This document shows positions 19,899-30,000 of a DNA stretch of 64,000 nt, in pieces. The notes under the pieces were generated by a model that did no database searches, was not told the DNA's origin, and saw only the letters and a list, made by a program, of their open reading frames with translations. Each line of letters opens with the position of its first letter. Position 1 is the first letter of the stretch. A program made the position numbers and the translations under genes. Source of the DNA: Psychrobacter immobilis (GTDB taxonomy: Bacteria; Pseudomonadota; Gammaproteobacteria; Pseudomonadales; Moraxellaceae); assembly GCF_904846285.1 (NCBI RefSeq), contig NZ_CAJHAD010000018.1, positions 1 through 64,000 of the forward strand. Reading direction: 5' to 3'.

Positions 19899-20431
19899 TG
19901 AGTATCCAAAAACTGCCCATGCTGCTGATTTCAAGTGCCATTGTTTTATCGATGACGGGCTGTACTGACCGCATCGGTATGGCAGAGCAGTCGATGGCTG
20001 ATATTCGTAACCAGCCAGCGCAGCCGATAGAGCCGCCGCCTAAAGCGGAACTCGTAGAAGATTTTGTCTATAGTGCCAGTGCGCAGCGTAGCCCATTTTT
20101 GCCACCAAGCTTAGTGAATGTTCAAGGTCCTGTCACCTCTATAGATGGCGTGCGTCCTGACATAACCCGAGTGAAAGAACCACTTGAACAATATGAGCTA
20201 TCACAACTCGTCTTTCGCGGTGTCGTTATTTCCCCTGAAGGTCAGCAATATGCCTTAGTGCAGCGTCCTGATGGTTCAGTTGCGAGCGTTAGAGTCGGTA
20301 ATTATCTTGGCTTAAATGACGGCCGTATTGTTGAAATCACGCCGACCCAGATTAACTTGATTGAAATTGTGCCAGACAGCCGCGCTGGGTTTGTAGAAAA
20401 ACCCCAGTCGCTGGTCTCCCCTATAAGCTAA
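19898..20431 (+). CDS. pilP: Type IV pilus lipoprotein PilP
   Basis: Inner-membrane lipoprotein linking the PilNO heterodimer to the secretin PilQ. The 177 residues start with a lipoprotein signal peptide (lipobox SMTGC, Cys22), followed by a flexible Pro-rich segment and the compact beta domain from about residue 90 (LSQLVFRGVVISPEGQQYAL; VRVGNYLGLNDGRIVEITP). Length matches the family. The start overlaps the end of pilO by one base; pilQ follows after 27 nt. Confidence 0.95.
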   Translation: MSIQKLPMLLISSAIVLSMTGCTDRIGMAEQSMADIRNQPAQPIEPPPKAELVEDFVYSASAQRSPFLPPSLVNVQGPVTSIDGVRPDITRVKEPLEQYELSQLVFRGVVISPEGQQYALVQRPDGSVASVRVGNYLGLNDGRIVEITPTQINLIEIVPDSRAGFVEKPQSLVSPIS

Positions 20432-20458
20432 GTCGGCAGATTTTTTGAGGAATATATA

Positions 20459-22840
20459 ATGACAGTACGCAATAACAAGGTAATGACGATGAACAACCGC
20501 GTATCTTCTACTTTTGCCATCTCTGCATTGGCAATGAGTATGGTAGCAATTAGTAGCAGTGCTCATGCTGAGCAGCGCATTAATAACGTCTCTGTGGTAC
20601 AAACGGCACCAGCCGTTACCCAAATGCGTTTGGGTTTTGCTGGCAAGCCAGTATTGCCTGCCGCTTATCAGCTTGATAATCCAAGCCGTTTGGTATTGGA
20701 TTTTGAAAAAGTTCAAAACGGGCTTGCTAATCGATTTAATGAATACAACGTTGGCATGATCAACGATGTTACGACGTTAAATAGCGACAATACCACCCGT
20801 CTGATTGTTGGACTGAAACAAGCGGGTAGTTATACCACTGCTATTGAGGGTAATGATTTGTTGCTAACGATTAGCGACCCGAGTCGTTCAGTCATCACCA
20901 ATGACCCTGTGCGAGATGTTCTTAACAATAATGCGGGTATTACTACCACTGCGGTTGTCACGCCGATAGTTGAGAGCAATAGCGTAGCGGTTGCGCCGAT
21001 TAAGACCAAAGTAATGAACACTCAAGCGTCTAAAATACCAGCATCTAAAACACAAGTACCTGCCGATACCATGGTGGTACGTGTCAACCCCTTGCTAAGT
21101 CCACAACTTGCGGCTTCACAAGTGAGCAAGCAGTATAGTTATGATGGTTTAACCGCGGTTAATTTTACCGCAGGCAATGACGGTGGCGGTAACGTCAGTA
21201 TTGCGCTTGCCAATGAAGCCATTCCTGTTGACGTACAGCGCCAAGGCAATAAACTGGTGGTACGTTTAACCGGCAGCACCGTGCCTAGAAATTTATTACG
21301 TCGCTTAAATGTTAATAGTGGTCTGGTTGATAGTATTGATACGAAAAATCAAGGTCAAAATGGCGTCATCACTATCAATGTCAAAGAAGATTATGAGTAT
21401 CAAGCTTATCAATCAGGTAATCAATTAAATATCAATATCAGAAAGCCTGAGCTACTGCGCGAACCAACGCTTGAAGAGAAAGTTTATAGTGGTGAAGCAC
21501 TATCCATGGAATTTCAAGACGTCGAAATCCGTAGTGTATTAGATATCTTGGCACAGTTTACTGATATGAATATCGTGGCTAGTGATTCGGTCGCGGGCAA
21601 CATCACTTTGCGCCTGATTAATGTGCCTTGGGATCAAGCGCTGGATATTATTCTAAAAAGTAAAAATCTTGGTAAGCGTGAAAATGGTAATGTGATTTTG
21701 GTTGCGCCATCAACTGAGCTTGCTGAACAAGAAGCACGCGATCTTGCAGCACAGCAAGCAGTTGAATCCTATGCGCCACTACGCACTGAATACATTCGCT
21801 TAAGCTATGCTAAAGCCGCTGATGTCTTGACCCTTATTTCTCAAGGCAGCGGTTCGTCAGGTGGTAGCAGCGGTACAGGTGGCGCCAATTCTGTCGATAA
21901 CAATACCTTATTGTCTAACCGTGGTACGGTAACCGTCGATGAGCGTACCAATACCTTGATTGTCAAAGACGTGGCTGCAAGCATTGAAAATATCCATAAG
22001 CTGATTGGCAAAATTGATATTCCAGTCCGTCAGGTAATGATTGAAGCGCGCATTGTTAGCGCTACCGATAGCTTTAGTAAAGAGATTGGCGTGCGTTGGG
22101 GCATATTGTCGAACGGCGCTGCTACCAATCGTAACTTGTTGGTCGGTGGTAGTAATCAGACATTATGGGATTTAAAAGATTTTGACGTCCAAACTACAAC
22201 AGTCAACGGTCAAACCGTTTCTTATCCTAAGTACGACATTAGCCGTCCTGATAACTTAAACGTAGACTTAGGAGTTGCCAACCCAGCCGGTAGTATTGCT
22301 TTTGGTTTGCTCGGTATATCTGATTTTATGTTAGATCTTGAGCTGTCAGCTATGCAAGCGGATAACCGCGGTGAAGTTATTTCAACACCAAAGATTTTGA
22401 CCGCTGATAAACAGACAGCAAAAGTATCTTCTGGCACGCAAATTCCTTATCAAGAAGCATCGGCCAGTGGCGCGACCACTACCAGCTTTAAAGAAGCGGC
22501 ATTAAGTTTGGAAGCGACGCCAAATATTACCCCAGATGGCAAAATCGCTTTGCAGCTGAACATCACAAACGGTACCCCAATTAGATCACTTGATGGGCAG
22601 GTTGCTATTGCTGAAGATTCTGTCTCAACCAATGTGATTGTTGAAGATGGTCAGACCATTGTTTTGGGCGGCGTCTTTAAGAATAGTAAAAGCAATGGAG
22701 TCGATAAAGTACCTTTCTTAGGTGACTTACCTTATATCGGTCGTGCCTTCCGCCGTGATGTGCGTAATAACTCTAAAGAAGAGCTATTGATATTTGTTAC
22801 GCCAAAATTGATTAATGATGGTATTAGCCGTTTAAATTAA
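20459..22840 (+). CDS. pilQ: Type IV pilus secretin PilQ
   Basis: Outer-membrane multimeric channel through which the pilus passes. The 793-residue protein has a signal peptide (cleavage after AHA, about residue 37), two AMIN domains that bind peptidoglycan (about 40-140 and 215-320), an N0 domain (VYSGEALSMEFQDVEIRSVL, about 345-415), an N1 domain (about 435-520, interrupted by a Gly/Ser-rich stretch GSGSSGGSSGTGG) and the secretin beta-barrel domain (about 540-790) with VPFLGDLPYIGRAFR near its end. GAGGA lies 7 nt before the ATG. Last gene of the pil operon before a strong terminator. Confidence 0.96.
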   Translation: MTVRNNKVMTMNNRVSSTFAISALAMSMVAISSSAHAEQRINNVSVVQTAPAVTQMRLGFAGKPVLPAAYQLDNPSRLVLDFEKVQNGLANRFNEYNVGMINDVTTLNSDNTTRLIVGLKQAGSYTTAIEGNDLLLTISDPSRSVITNDPVRDVLNNNAGITTTAVVTPIVESNSVAVAPIKTKVMNTQASKIPASKTQVPADTMVVRVNPLLSPQLAASQVSKQYSYDGLTAVNFTAGNDGGGNVSIALANEAIPVDVQRQGNKLVVRLTGSTVPRNLLRRLNVNSGLVDSIDTKNQGQNGVITINVKEDYEYQAYQSGNQLNINIRKPELLREPTLEEKVYSGEALSMEFQDVEIRSVLDILAQFTDMNIVASDSVAGNITLRLINVPWDQALDIILKSKNLGKRENGNVILVAPSTELAEQEARDLAAQQAVESYAPLRTEYIRLSYAKAADVLTLISQGSGSSGGSSGTGGANSVDNNTLLSNRGTVTVDERTNTLIVKDVAASIENIHKLIGKIDIPVRQVMIEARIVSATDSFSKEIGVRWGILSNGAATNRNLLVGGSNQTLWDLKDFDVQTTTVNGQTVSYPKYDISRPDNLNVDLGVANPAGSIAFGLLGISDFMLDLELSAMQADNRGEVISTPKILTADKQTAKVSSGTQIPYQEASASGATTTSFKEAALSLEATPNITPDGKIALQLNITNGTPIRSLDGQVAIAEDSVSTNVIVEDGQTIVLGGVFKNSKSNGVDKVPFLGDLPYIGRAFRRDVRNNSKEELLIFVTPKLINDGISRLN

Positions 22841-22864
22841 TCAGTGTTGAATTATTTATAATAG

Positions 22865-22895
22865 AAAAAAGCAAGCATCAGCGCTTGCTTTTTTT
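22865..22895 (+). terminator. Terminator of the pilMNOPQ operon
   Basis: GCAAGC and GCTTGC, extended by an A tract and a T tract, pair around ATCAGC; seven T follow. It begins 25 nt after the pilQ stop, so aroK probably has its own promoter or depends on read-through. Confidence 0.85.
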
Positions 22896-23003
22896 ATGGC
22901 AAATTTTTGAGCTTGCTTAGATTTTACTGACAATAATCAACGCGCCTTACTAGCCAGAATAACCATGACGTTGTATCATAGCTAATTTAGCTGAGTGCGT
23001 ATT

Positions 23004-23567
23004 ATGGTTGAGGAATTACCGTCGGTATTTTTAGTAGGGCCGATGGGAGCGGGGAAGACCACCATTGGCAGGTTACTGGCTAAGCAATTAGGGCGCTCGT
23101 TTGTAGACAGTGATTGGTATATTGAGTCACAAACTGGTGCGGATATTGCTTGGATATTCGCTAAAGAAGGCGAGGCGGGCTTTCGCGAACGAGAGACACG
23201 CGCCATCGATGAGCTAACGCAGCAATCACAAATTGTCTTAGCGACCGGCGGCGGTGCAGTGATGGCAGCTGAAAATCGTGCCTTTCTTAAAGAGCGCGGC
23301 ATCGTCGTCTATCTTAATGCTCCCGTTGACGTGCAAATGGCGCGTACTGCCAAAGACAAGTCGAGACCATTATTACAACAACCGAATCCTAGAAAGATAT
23401 TACAAAATTTATATAGCGCCCGCGACCCCTTATATCGGCAAGTGGCGCATATTATCATGCCGACCGGTCATACCTATCCTCGACATATGGTCAATCAGTT
23501 ATTGCAGCAATTAGACTCATTTTGTGAATCCACTTCTATCAGCTCAGCACCTCAAGAAGATGAATAA
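23004..23567 (+). CDS. aroK: Shikimate kinase I
   Basis: Phosphorylates shikimate with ATP in the pathway to chorismate. The 187-residue protein has the P-loop GPMGAGKTTIG (about residues 12-22), the shikimate-binding Asp in FVDSDWYIE, the RERET motif, GGGAV in the substrate site, and the LID region KDKSRPLL. Start choice is uncertain: ATG at 23004 is taken, but an in-frame GTG at 22995 is possible; neither has a clear ribosome site. aroB follows 99 nt later, the usual aroKB pairing after pilQ. Confidence 0.94.
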   Translation: MVEELPSVFLVGPMGAGKTTIGRLLAKQLGRSFVDSDWYIESQTGADIAWIFAKEGEAGFRERETRAIDELTQQSQIVLATGGGAVMAAENRAFLKERGIVVYLNAPVDVQMARTAKDKSRPLLQQPNPRKILQNLYSARDPLYRQVAHIIMPTGHTYPRHMVNQLLQQLDSFCESTSISSAPQEDE

Positions 23568-23583
23568 TAACAAATCAATTTTA

Positions 23584-23610
23584 TTAGATAAATTAGATAA
23601 ATTAGATAAA
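23584..23610. repeat. Tandem repeat, 9-bp unit TTAGATAAA
   Basis: Three perfect copies of TTAGATAAA in the aroK-aroB gap. AT-rich and slippage-prone, of unknown importance. Confidence 0.9.
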
Positions 23611-23666
23611 GTTTAATAAATAACGCCGCTCAATTTAATTCAATCCTCATACTTAAGGAGATTTTC

Positions 23667-24854
23667 ATGGCAACGCCACTGTTTCATGCCAACCTAACAG
23701 TACAAACGCAAAGTCATGATTATCCTATTGTCATTACTGAAAATAGCACTGCAAACAGCCCTAAAAACATTGTCAGTAACACTGCTGAAAACGTGTCTGA
23801 AAATGGCGTTGAAAACGCTGCTAATAACAGCGCTGAAAAAAACAGCATGGCAAGCCAAATTGCTCCTTATATTGCGGGTCGCCAAGTCCTTATTGTTACC
23901 AATGAGACGGTTGCGCCTTTATATTTAAAGCCTTTACAAGGAGAACTTGAAGCGCAGTTTACCGTCAAGGTCTGTGTGCTGCCAGATGGTGAGCAATATA
24001 AAAATCAAACCAGTATCAATCAGATTTATGATGCGCTCATGGCGGAGCACTTTAATCGTGATGTGACCCTAATCGCGCTTGGTGGCGGCGTTATCGGCGA
24101 TATGACAGGCTTTGCTGCCGCAAGTTTTATGCGCGGGGTCAATTTTATTCAAATTCCAACGACCTTGTTGTCACAAGTAGATTCAAGCGTTGGGGGTAAG
24201 ACGGGCATCAATCATGCCCAAGGTAAAAATATGATTGGTGCTTTTTGGCAGCCGCAAATGGTTTTAGCCGATATGAGCACGCTTAAAACCTTGCCCGCAC
24301 GCGAACTATCAGCAGGATTGGCGGAAGTCATCAAATATGCACTGATTATGGATGCAGACTTTTTAACTTGGCTTGAGCACAATCTACCAGCGATGATAGC
24401 GTTAGACTTAGCCGTACTTGGCGAAGCGGTGAAACGCTGTTGCCAGTATAAAGCCGATATCGTCGCACTAGATGAAAGAGAGTCCGGTGTGCGTGCCCTA
24501 TTAAACTTCGGCCATACCTTTGGTCATGTGATTGAAACCCATGAAGGCTATGGTAATTGGCTACATGGTGAGGCGGTCGCGGCTGGGATGGTGCAAGCGG
24601 CTGAGCTTTCACAAAAGCTTGGCTGGTTAACGAGTAATGACGTTGCTCGTCTTAAGCGCGTATTAGTATTGGCAAATCTACCCATTACGCCGCCAGCGAT
24701 TGACGTACAAACGGCGCTTGGTTTGATGGGGCATGATAAAAAAGTCAAACACGGACAAATCCGCCTTATTTTGTTAAAATCATTAGGTAAGGCAGTTTTG
24801 ACCAATGATTTTGATGCTGCGCTGTTAACCGAGGTATTGGCACAGCATCATTAA
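23667..24854 (+). CDS. aroB: 3-dehydroquinate synthase
   Basis: Converts DAHP to 3-dehydroquinate using NAD+ and a divalent metal. The 395-residue protein (family about 360) has the NAD-binding [14 protein letters not shown] (about 133-146), the [19 protein letters not shown] motif (about 168-186), and metal ligands in [19 protein letters not shown] and [10 protein letters not shown]. An Asn/Ala/Glu-rich low-complexity segment of about 35 residues (about 26-62) is inserted in the N-terminal domain before [15 protein letters not shown], which accounts for the extra length. AAGGAGA precedes the ATG. Confidence 0.95.
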   Translation: MATPLFHANLTVQTQSHDYPIVITENSTANSPKNIVSNTAENVSENGVENAANNSAEKNSMASQIAPYIAGRQVLIVTNETVAPLYLKPLQGELEAQFTVKVCVLPDGEQYKNQTSINQIYDALMAEHFNRDVTLIALGGGVIGDMTGFAAASFMRGVNFIQIPTTLLSQVDSSVGGKTGINHAQGKNMIGAFWQPQMVLADMSTLKTLPARELSAGLAEVIKYALIMDADFLTWLEHNLPAMIALDLAVLGEAVKRCCQYKADIVALDERESGVRALLNFGHTFGHVIETHEGYGNWLHGEAVAAGMVQAAELSQKLGWLTSNDVARLKRVLVLANLPITPPAIDVQTALGLMGHDKKVKHGQIRLILLKSLGKAVLTNDFDAALLTEVLAQHH

Positions 24855-24998
24855 TAAAGGCGATTAAAGGTTAATACTTTAATTTATAGCCTTATTTTTA
24901 AATATCTCATTTTTTGAGTCTATCTTTATAAGTATTGCGTTATAAATAACTCTTTATAAGACTATTTTTATAAGACTTTTTCTCCCAAGGATATACCC

Positions 24999-26105
24999 AT
25001 GGCAGCATCACGCTCGACGACTCGCACAGCTGGGCAAAAATATCGCCGTCAAGCACTGATTTGGCTGATAGCGACACTGCTATTGGGCGTGTTTACCGCT
25101 TTGGTTTGGATGTTTAGCCAAACGCCAGCGATGGGCGCGAAAATCGAAAATGCGCCGATATCTGCACCAAAAACTCTGAGCGCAGAGCTTGAGCAGCCAC
25201 TAAAGATTGAATCCTTACATGAGCTTGACACCGATGTGCAGCCAATCAGTTTTGATACCACGGTAAAAGACTTGCGCAGTTATCCTGATGAGTTTAAAGA
25301 CAAGCGTTATCTACTGGCTAATAAAGGCAGATGGACAGTGCAGGTGATGAATGTCGGTGAAAATGATGTGATCGTTAGTTATTTAGAAGGCCGCGAAGAT
25401 CGCGAGAAGTTTGCTTATTTTCGTTACCTTGATGAAAACAATCAAGTGCGTTATATGCTGACTTATGGGTTGATGAGCAGTCCACAAGAAGCGGTTGGCG
25501 CGGCTAAGCTGATAGACTTTAAACTGCCTACGAATGTGCGTGTGTTGCCAGAAGAGATCAATCGTTATGTCAGTATTATCGATAATTATGAACGCCCTGA
25601 CCCCGTCAAAGATTTGAGTGCTAAACGCACGCGCGCTGTGAATTTGCGCCCAACCAAACGCGAAGTACCCGTGCGTCAGAAAGCGCCAACTAACGATAGT
25701 GCCAGCGAGCAAGCAGCAAGTAATGCCAACCGCGCAGCTCAAGAAGGGGCGAATAATAGTGCTGCTGAAAGTATTCGTCAGTCAGTCGATACCTCTGATA
25801 CCTTATCGGTTAATGAAGAGCGCACGGTCGGTATCGAAGAGCAGACCGCGATCGCCGCGACGCCTAAAAATGCCGATAATAGCCGCAAACCTGAAGCAAG
25901 TAACAATAATGAACCGAAAAAACCACCCGTGGTTGAAGCGCCTAAACCGCCTAGTGCGAATGCAAATAACAACGCCGCTAATAAGAATGCCAATGCGGCT
26001 AGTAAAAATTCCAACGCCAGTGCTAGTAATAATGCTTCAAAAAACAATGCTTCGAAAAACAATAATGACAGTATAAAAGAGCTTATTGAAGAAAAAGGTA
26101 ATTAA
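24999..26105 (+). CDS. SPOR-domain inner-membrane protein (DamX-like position)
   Basis: The 368-residue protein has a basic N-terminus, one membrane segment (about 26-46) and a folded region (about 105-200) beginning GRWTVQVMNVGENDVIVSYL that resembles SPOR domains, which bind denuded septal peptidoglycan. The remaining 165 residues are low complexity, rich in Asn, Ala, Lys and Ser. Its position after aroB matches damX of E. coli and similar SPOR genes of other Gammaproteobacteria. Unlike DamX, where SPOR is C-terminal, here it is central. The SPOR call is by context and resemblance and should be seen as probable. Confidence 0.65.
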   Translation: MAASRSTTRTAGQKYRRQALIWLIATLLLGVFTALVWMFSQTPAMGAKIENAPISAPKTLSAELEQPLKIESLHELDTDVQPISFDTTVKDLRSYPDEFKDKRYLLANKGRWTVQVMNVGENDVIVSYLEGREDREKFAYFRYLDENNQVRYMLTYGLMSSPQEAVGAAKLIDFKLPTNVRVLPEEINRYVSIIDNYERPDPVKDLSAKRTRAVNLRPTKREVPVRQKAPTNDSASEQAASNANRAAQEGANNSAAESIRQSVDTSDTLSVNEERTVGIEEQTAIAATPKNADNSRKPEASNNNEPKKPPVVEAPKPPSANANNNAANKNANAASKNSNASASNNASKNNASKNNNDSIKELIEEKGN

Positions 26106-26184
26106 TTTGACTAGCCCATTTAGCTGTTCGTGGATTGTGTTCATTGATTGAATTGAAGACATGCCCTAAGTATTTCATTTATAA

Positions 26185-26219
26185 AGTCCATGCCATATTT
26201 TATGTCGTGGGCTTTTTTT
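26185..26219 (+). terminator. Terminator after the SPOR gene
   Basis: AGTCCATGCCATA pairs with TATGTCGTGGGCT (some G-U) around a short loop, followed by seven T. Confidence 0.8.
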
Positions 26220-27077
26220 CTGTTAGCAATTTTGACTACCGCTAAAATACTTAAAAACGTTTAGATGGGCGGTTTTAATAGGATTCATTCTAGAGAGTTA
26301 GTTATCAATGATTGATGGATAACATAAGTTTTTACAAAATCTATAGTATGAGTTTATAAAAAAGACTAGATTTTTTATCAATCATTAACTAAGATAACTA
26401 AGGGCGACGTTCTGTATAGTTATCGTAAACCTCTATTTAACACCTCTACATGGAGTAAGTAAGCTTGATAAAGATGAGCCCTTACAACAATGTCGTCGTC
26501 TCAAGCGCTGCTACTTGTACCTCTATTTAAGCATATCGCAAGTGGCGCAACTCCTCATTATTATCCTGCTAAGGGGTTGTTAAGGCGCTTGAATACAGAG
26601 CGTCTGATATTTAAATTTGACGGTATACCATAGTAATATTTGCTACTTTATTAGCCGGTTTTTTCACTACTTTGCTCATTTTCTATCGAAGTTTTTAACG
26701 CGTATCCTCGCTTAATAATGATTGTACGACTCGCATTGAGTATACAACAGATAGAAGGTAGGCAAAGGCTGACAGCAACTGATAGAGAATAACGTATAAA
26801 TCCTGAAAGGATCGGTAGGGTGGTAGCCATTTATATCACCTTATATCATCATTAAATTCCTTTTAGTTAGTAACGTTAAATCAATAGCTTTGATGACTAT
26901 AGAATAAATAGAGTCGTGATAAGTATTTTTATCAGCCTCAAAACGCTTGCATTATTTTCTCTGCTTGCGCTTTATTAATCCGCTTATGTGAATATATTTA
27001 GCCCGTTCTGCCTGCGGAGTTTGGTTGATACCTCATATTGGAAGTATAGGCCGTCCGCTCACTTAAAAGGACAAGCT
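26220..27077. other. Long intergenic region upstream of gltB
   Basis: About 860 nt without a credible gene. It contains an imperfect inverted repeat: GTTAGTTATCAATGATTGAT (26297-26316) against ATCAATCATTAACTAA (26377-26392), separated by about 60 nt. This could be a regulator site or a small degenerate element. A regulatory function for gltBD is plausible from position alone. No convincing promoter was found. Confidence 0.4.
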
Positions 27078-30000
27078 ATGTCAATGATTTCCTCCTCTAC
27101 GCATTTGGCGACGCCAGATGACTTCTCTGATAACTGCGGCTTTGGTTTGATTGCTCATATTGAGGGACAAGCCAGTCACGATTTGGTGAAAACAGCTATT
27201 CATAGTCTAAGTTGTATGACGCATCGCGGCGGCGTTGCTGCTGATGGTAAGACCGGTGATGGCTGCGGTTTATTACTGGCGACGCCGACGACATTTTTTA
27301 AGCATATCGCGGCTGAGCAGAGCTTTACTATTACCGCTAATTTTGCTGTTGGCATGGTTTTTGTCAATGTAGATGAGACAAAAGCGCAATATAGCCAACA
27401 GGTGCTCAATGAAGAGCTTAGCGCCCAAGGCTTAGCAGTGGCTGGCTGGCGCGATGTGCCGCTTGATTTAAGTATCGTTGGTGAGATTGGTCGTCAGACA
27501 TTACCCGGTTTTCAGCAAATATTTGTCAATGCGCCAGACGAGATAGCTGCCGATGATTTTAACCGCAAATTATTTGTCGCACGTAAAAAAGCTGAACAAC
27601 GCTTGGTTGATGATGAGCTGTTTTATGTTTGTTCATTAAACTGTCAGACGATTATTTATAAAGGTTTGGTCATGCCATCAGACCTGCCAGCCTTCTTTTT
27701 AGACTTACAAGATACGCGTTTGGCATCACATATTGTGGTCTTTCATCAGCGTTTCTCGACCAATACGCTACCACGTTGGCCACTGGCGCAGCCGTTTCGC
27801 TATTTGGCACACAATGGCGAGCTTAATACCATCACTGGCAACCGTAGCTGGTCTGAAGCCCGTACGCCAAAATTAAAGTCCGATAAATTGCCCAATTTGA
27901 ATGAGCTAACGCCTTTGGTGAATAGCACGGGCTCGGATTCATCAAGCTTAGATAATATGCTTGAAGTACTGATGTCAGGTGGCATGAGTTTATTCCATTC
28001 GATGTCGATTTTGGTGCCACCCGCTTGGCAAAATGTCGACAGCATGGATATGGATCTGCGCGCGTTTTATGAATTTTACTCACAGCATATGGAAGCGTGG
28101 GATGGGCCAGCAGGTCTGGTGATTCAAGACGGTCGCTATGCTGTCTGCATGCTTGACCGTAATGGTCTGCGCCCGTCACGTTGGGTCACGACCAAAAACG
28201 GTTATATCACTATGGCGTCTGAGGTCGGTGTTTGGGATTATGCGCCAAAAGATGTGCTTGCAAAAGGTCGGGTCGGTCCCGGTCAGATGCTGGTTATCGA
28301 TACCATGACTGGTCAAATTATGGATACTAAAGCGATTGCGACGTTACTCAAGAAGGCGCATCCGTATCGTAAGTGGCTACGTGATGAAGCGACCCGTATC
28401 CGTGATGATGAGCGCTTAGAAGAAACGCTTGCCGCCCAAGCCTGCCGCGGTGAGCCGCTAAAAGCTTTGCAAAAAATGTATCATATTACCAACGAAGAGC
28501 GTACCGAAATCATTCGCCCTAATGCTGAAAATGCGCAAGAGCCAGTCGGTTCGATGGGCGATGATACGCCGATGGCCGTGCTATCGCAGCAAATACGCCA
28601 TGTCGGTGACTTCTTCCGCCAGCAGTTTGCACAGGTGACCAATCCACCCATTGATCCATTGCGTGAATCAATCGTGATGTCGCTACAGACTTGCTTGGGA
28701 GCTGAAACCAATGTGTTTGCACCGTCAGCACGCGACGCACATCGTATTATCTTATCGTCGCCGGTTTTATCAGCCAGTAAAATGCAGCAGCTTGAGACTT
28801 TGGACGATCCAGCATTCCAGCTGGCGCGTATCGATTTAAACTATGATGCCAATCTTGAGCTATCAGCAGCTATTAAAGCTATCTGCGAGCAAGTGGCTAA
28901 TAGCATCCGTGCTGGTCAGACTTTAATTGTTTTATCTGATAAAAACATTGCTGCCGATAAAGTGCCGGCCAATGCCATTATGGTCACGGGTGCGGTGCAT
29001 CATTATCTGATTGCCCAAGGTATTCGTACCGATGCTAATTTAATCGTCGAGACTGGACTGGCACGCGACTCGCATCAAGTGGCGGTATTGATTGGCTTTG
29101 GCGCGACCTGCGTTTATCCCTACTTAGCTTATGACGTCATTGATGATTTGGTGGCGACCGGTGAGCTGCTCGGCGATCCAATCCAAGCGCGGGTAAATTT
29201 CCGCAAAGGCTTAGATAAAGGTTTGCTAAAAATCTTATCAAAAATGGGCATCTCGACCATTGTGTCTTATCGTGGCGCGCAGTTATTTGAGGCGGTTGGG
29301 CTCTCTGAAGAAGTGGTGAGCTTATGCTTTAAAGGCGTGCAAAGCCGGATTAAAGGCGCAACCTTTGCTGACTTAGCTGCCGACCAAGCACAGTTGGTGG
29401 CTAATGCTTTTAAACGTCGTGCGCCACTTGATCAAGGTGGTTTGCTGAAGTTTGTCTTTAATAAAGAATACCATGCCTTTAATCCTGACGTCATTAATAG
29501 CCTACATACCGCAGTACGGACAGGCGATTATGATAATTATCGTAATTATGCCGATTTGGTCAATAGTCGTCCTGTTGCGACCTTGCGTGATTTATTGCAA
29601 TTAAAGACTGACAACGCTATCGATGTTAATGAGGTTGAAGATATTTCAGCAATCTTGACGCGCTTTGACTCCGCTGGGATGTCATTAGGGGCATTATCAC
29701 CCGAAGCTCATGAAGCGATTGCCATGGCGATGAATACCATAGGCGGGCGCTCAAACTCTGGTGAGGGCGGCGAAGATCCGGTACGTTATGGCACGCTGCG
29801 TAATTCAAAAATTAAGCAAATTGCCTCTGGTCGATTTGGGGTCACACCTGCTTATCTACGTTCAGCAGAAGTCTTGCAAATTAAAGTTGCTCAAGGGGCA
29901 AAACCAGGTGAGGGCGGGCAGCTGCCGGGTGGTAAGGTCAATGCGCTAATTGCGCGTCTACGCTATTCGGTACCGGGGGTTACGCTCATATCGCCGCCAC

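Noticed and set aside
25383..26076. Open frames in other phases across the SPOR gene
   Set aside because: They arise from the repetitive low-complexity tail; none has a ribosome site or family match.
26988..27077. Upstream start for gltB adding 30 residues
   Set aside because: No ribosome site there; AAAAGGA precedes the 27078 ATG, and the resulting length of 1487 matches the family.
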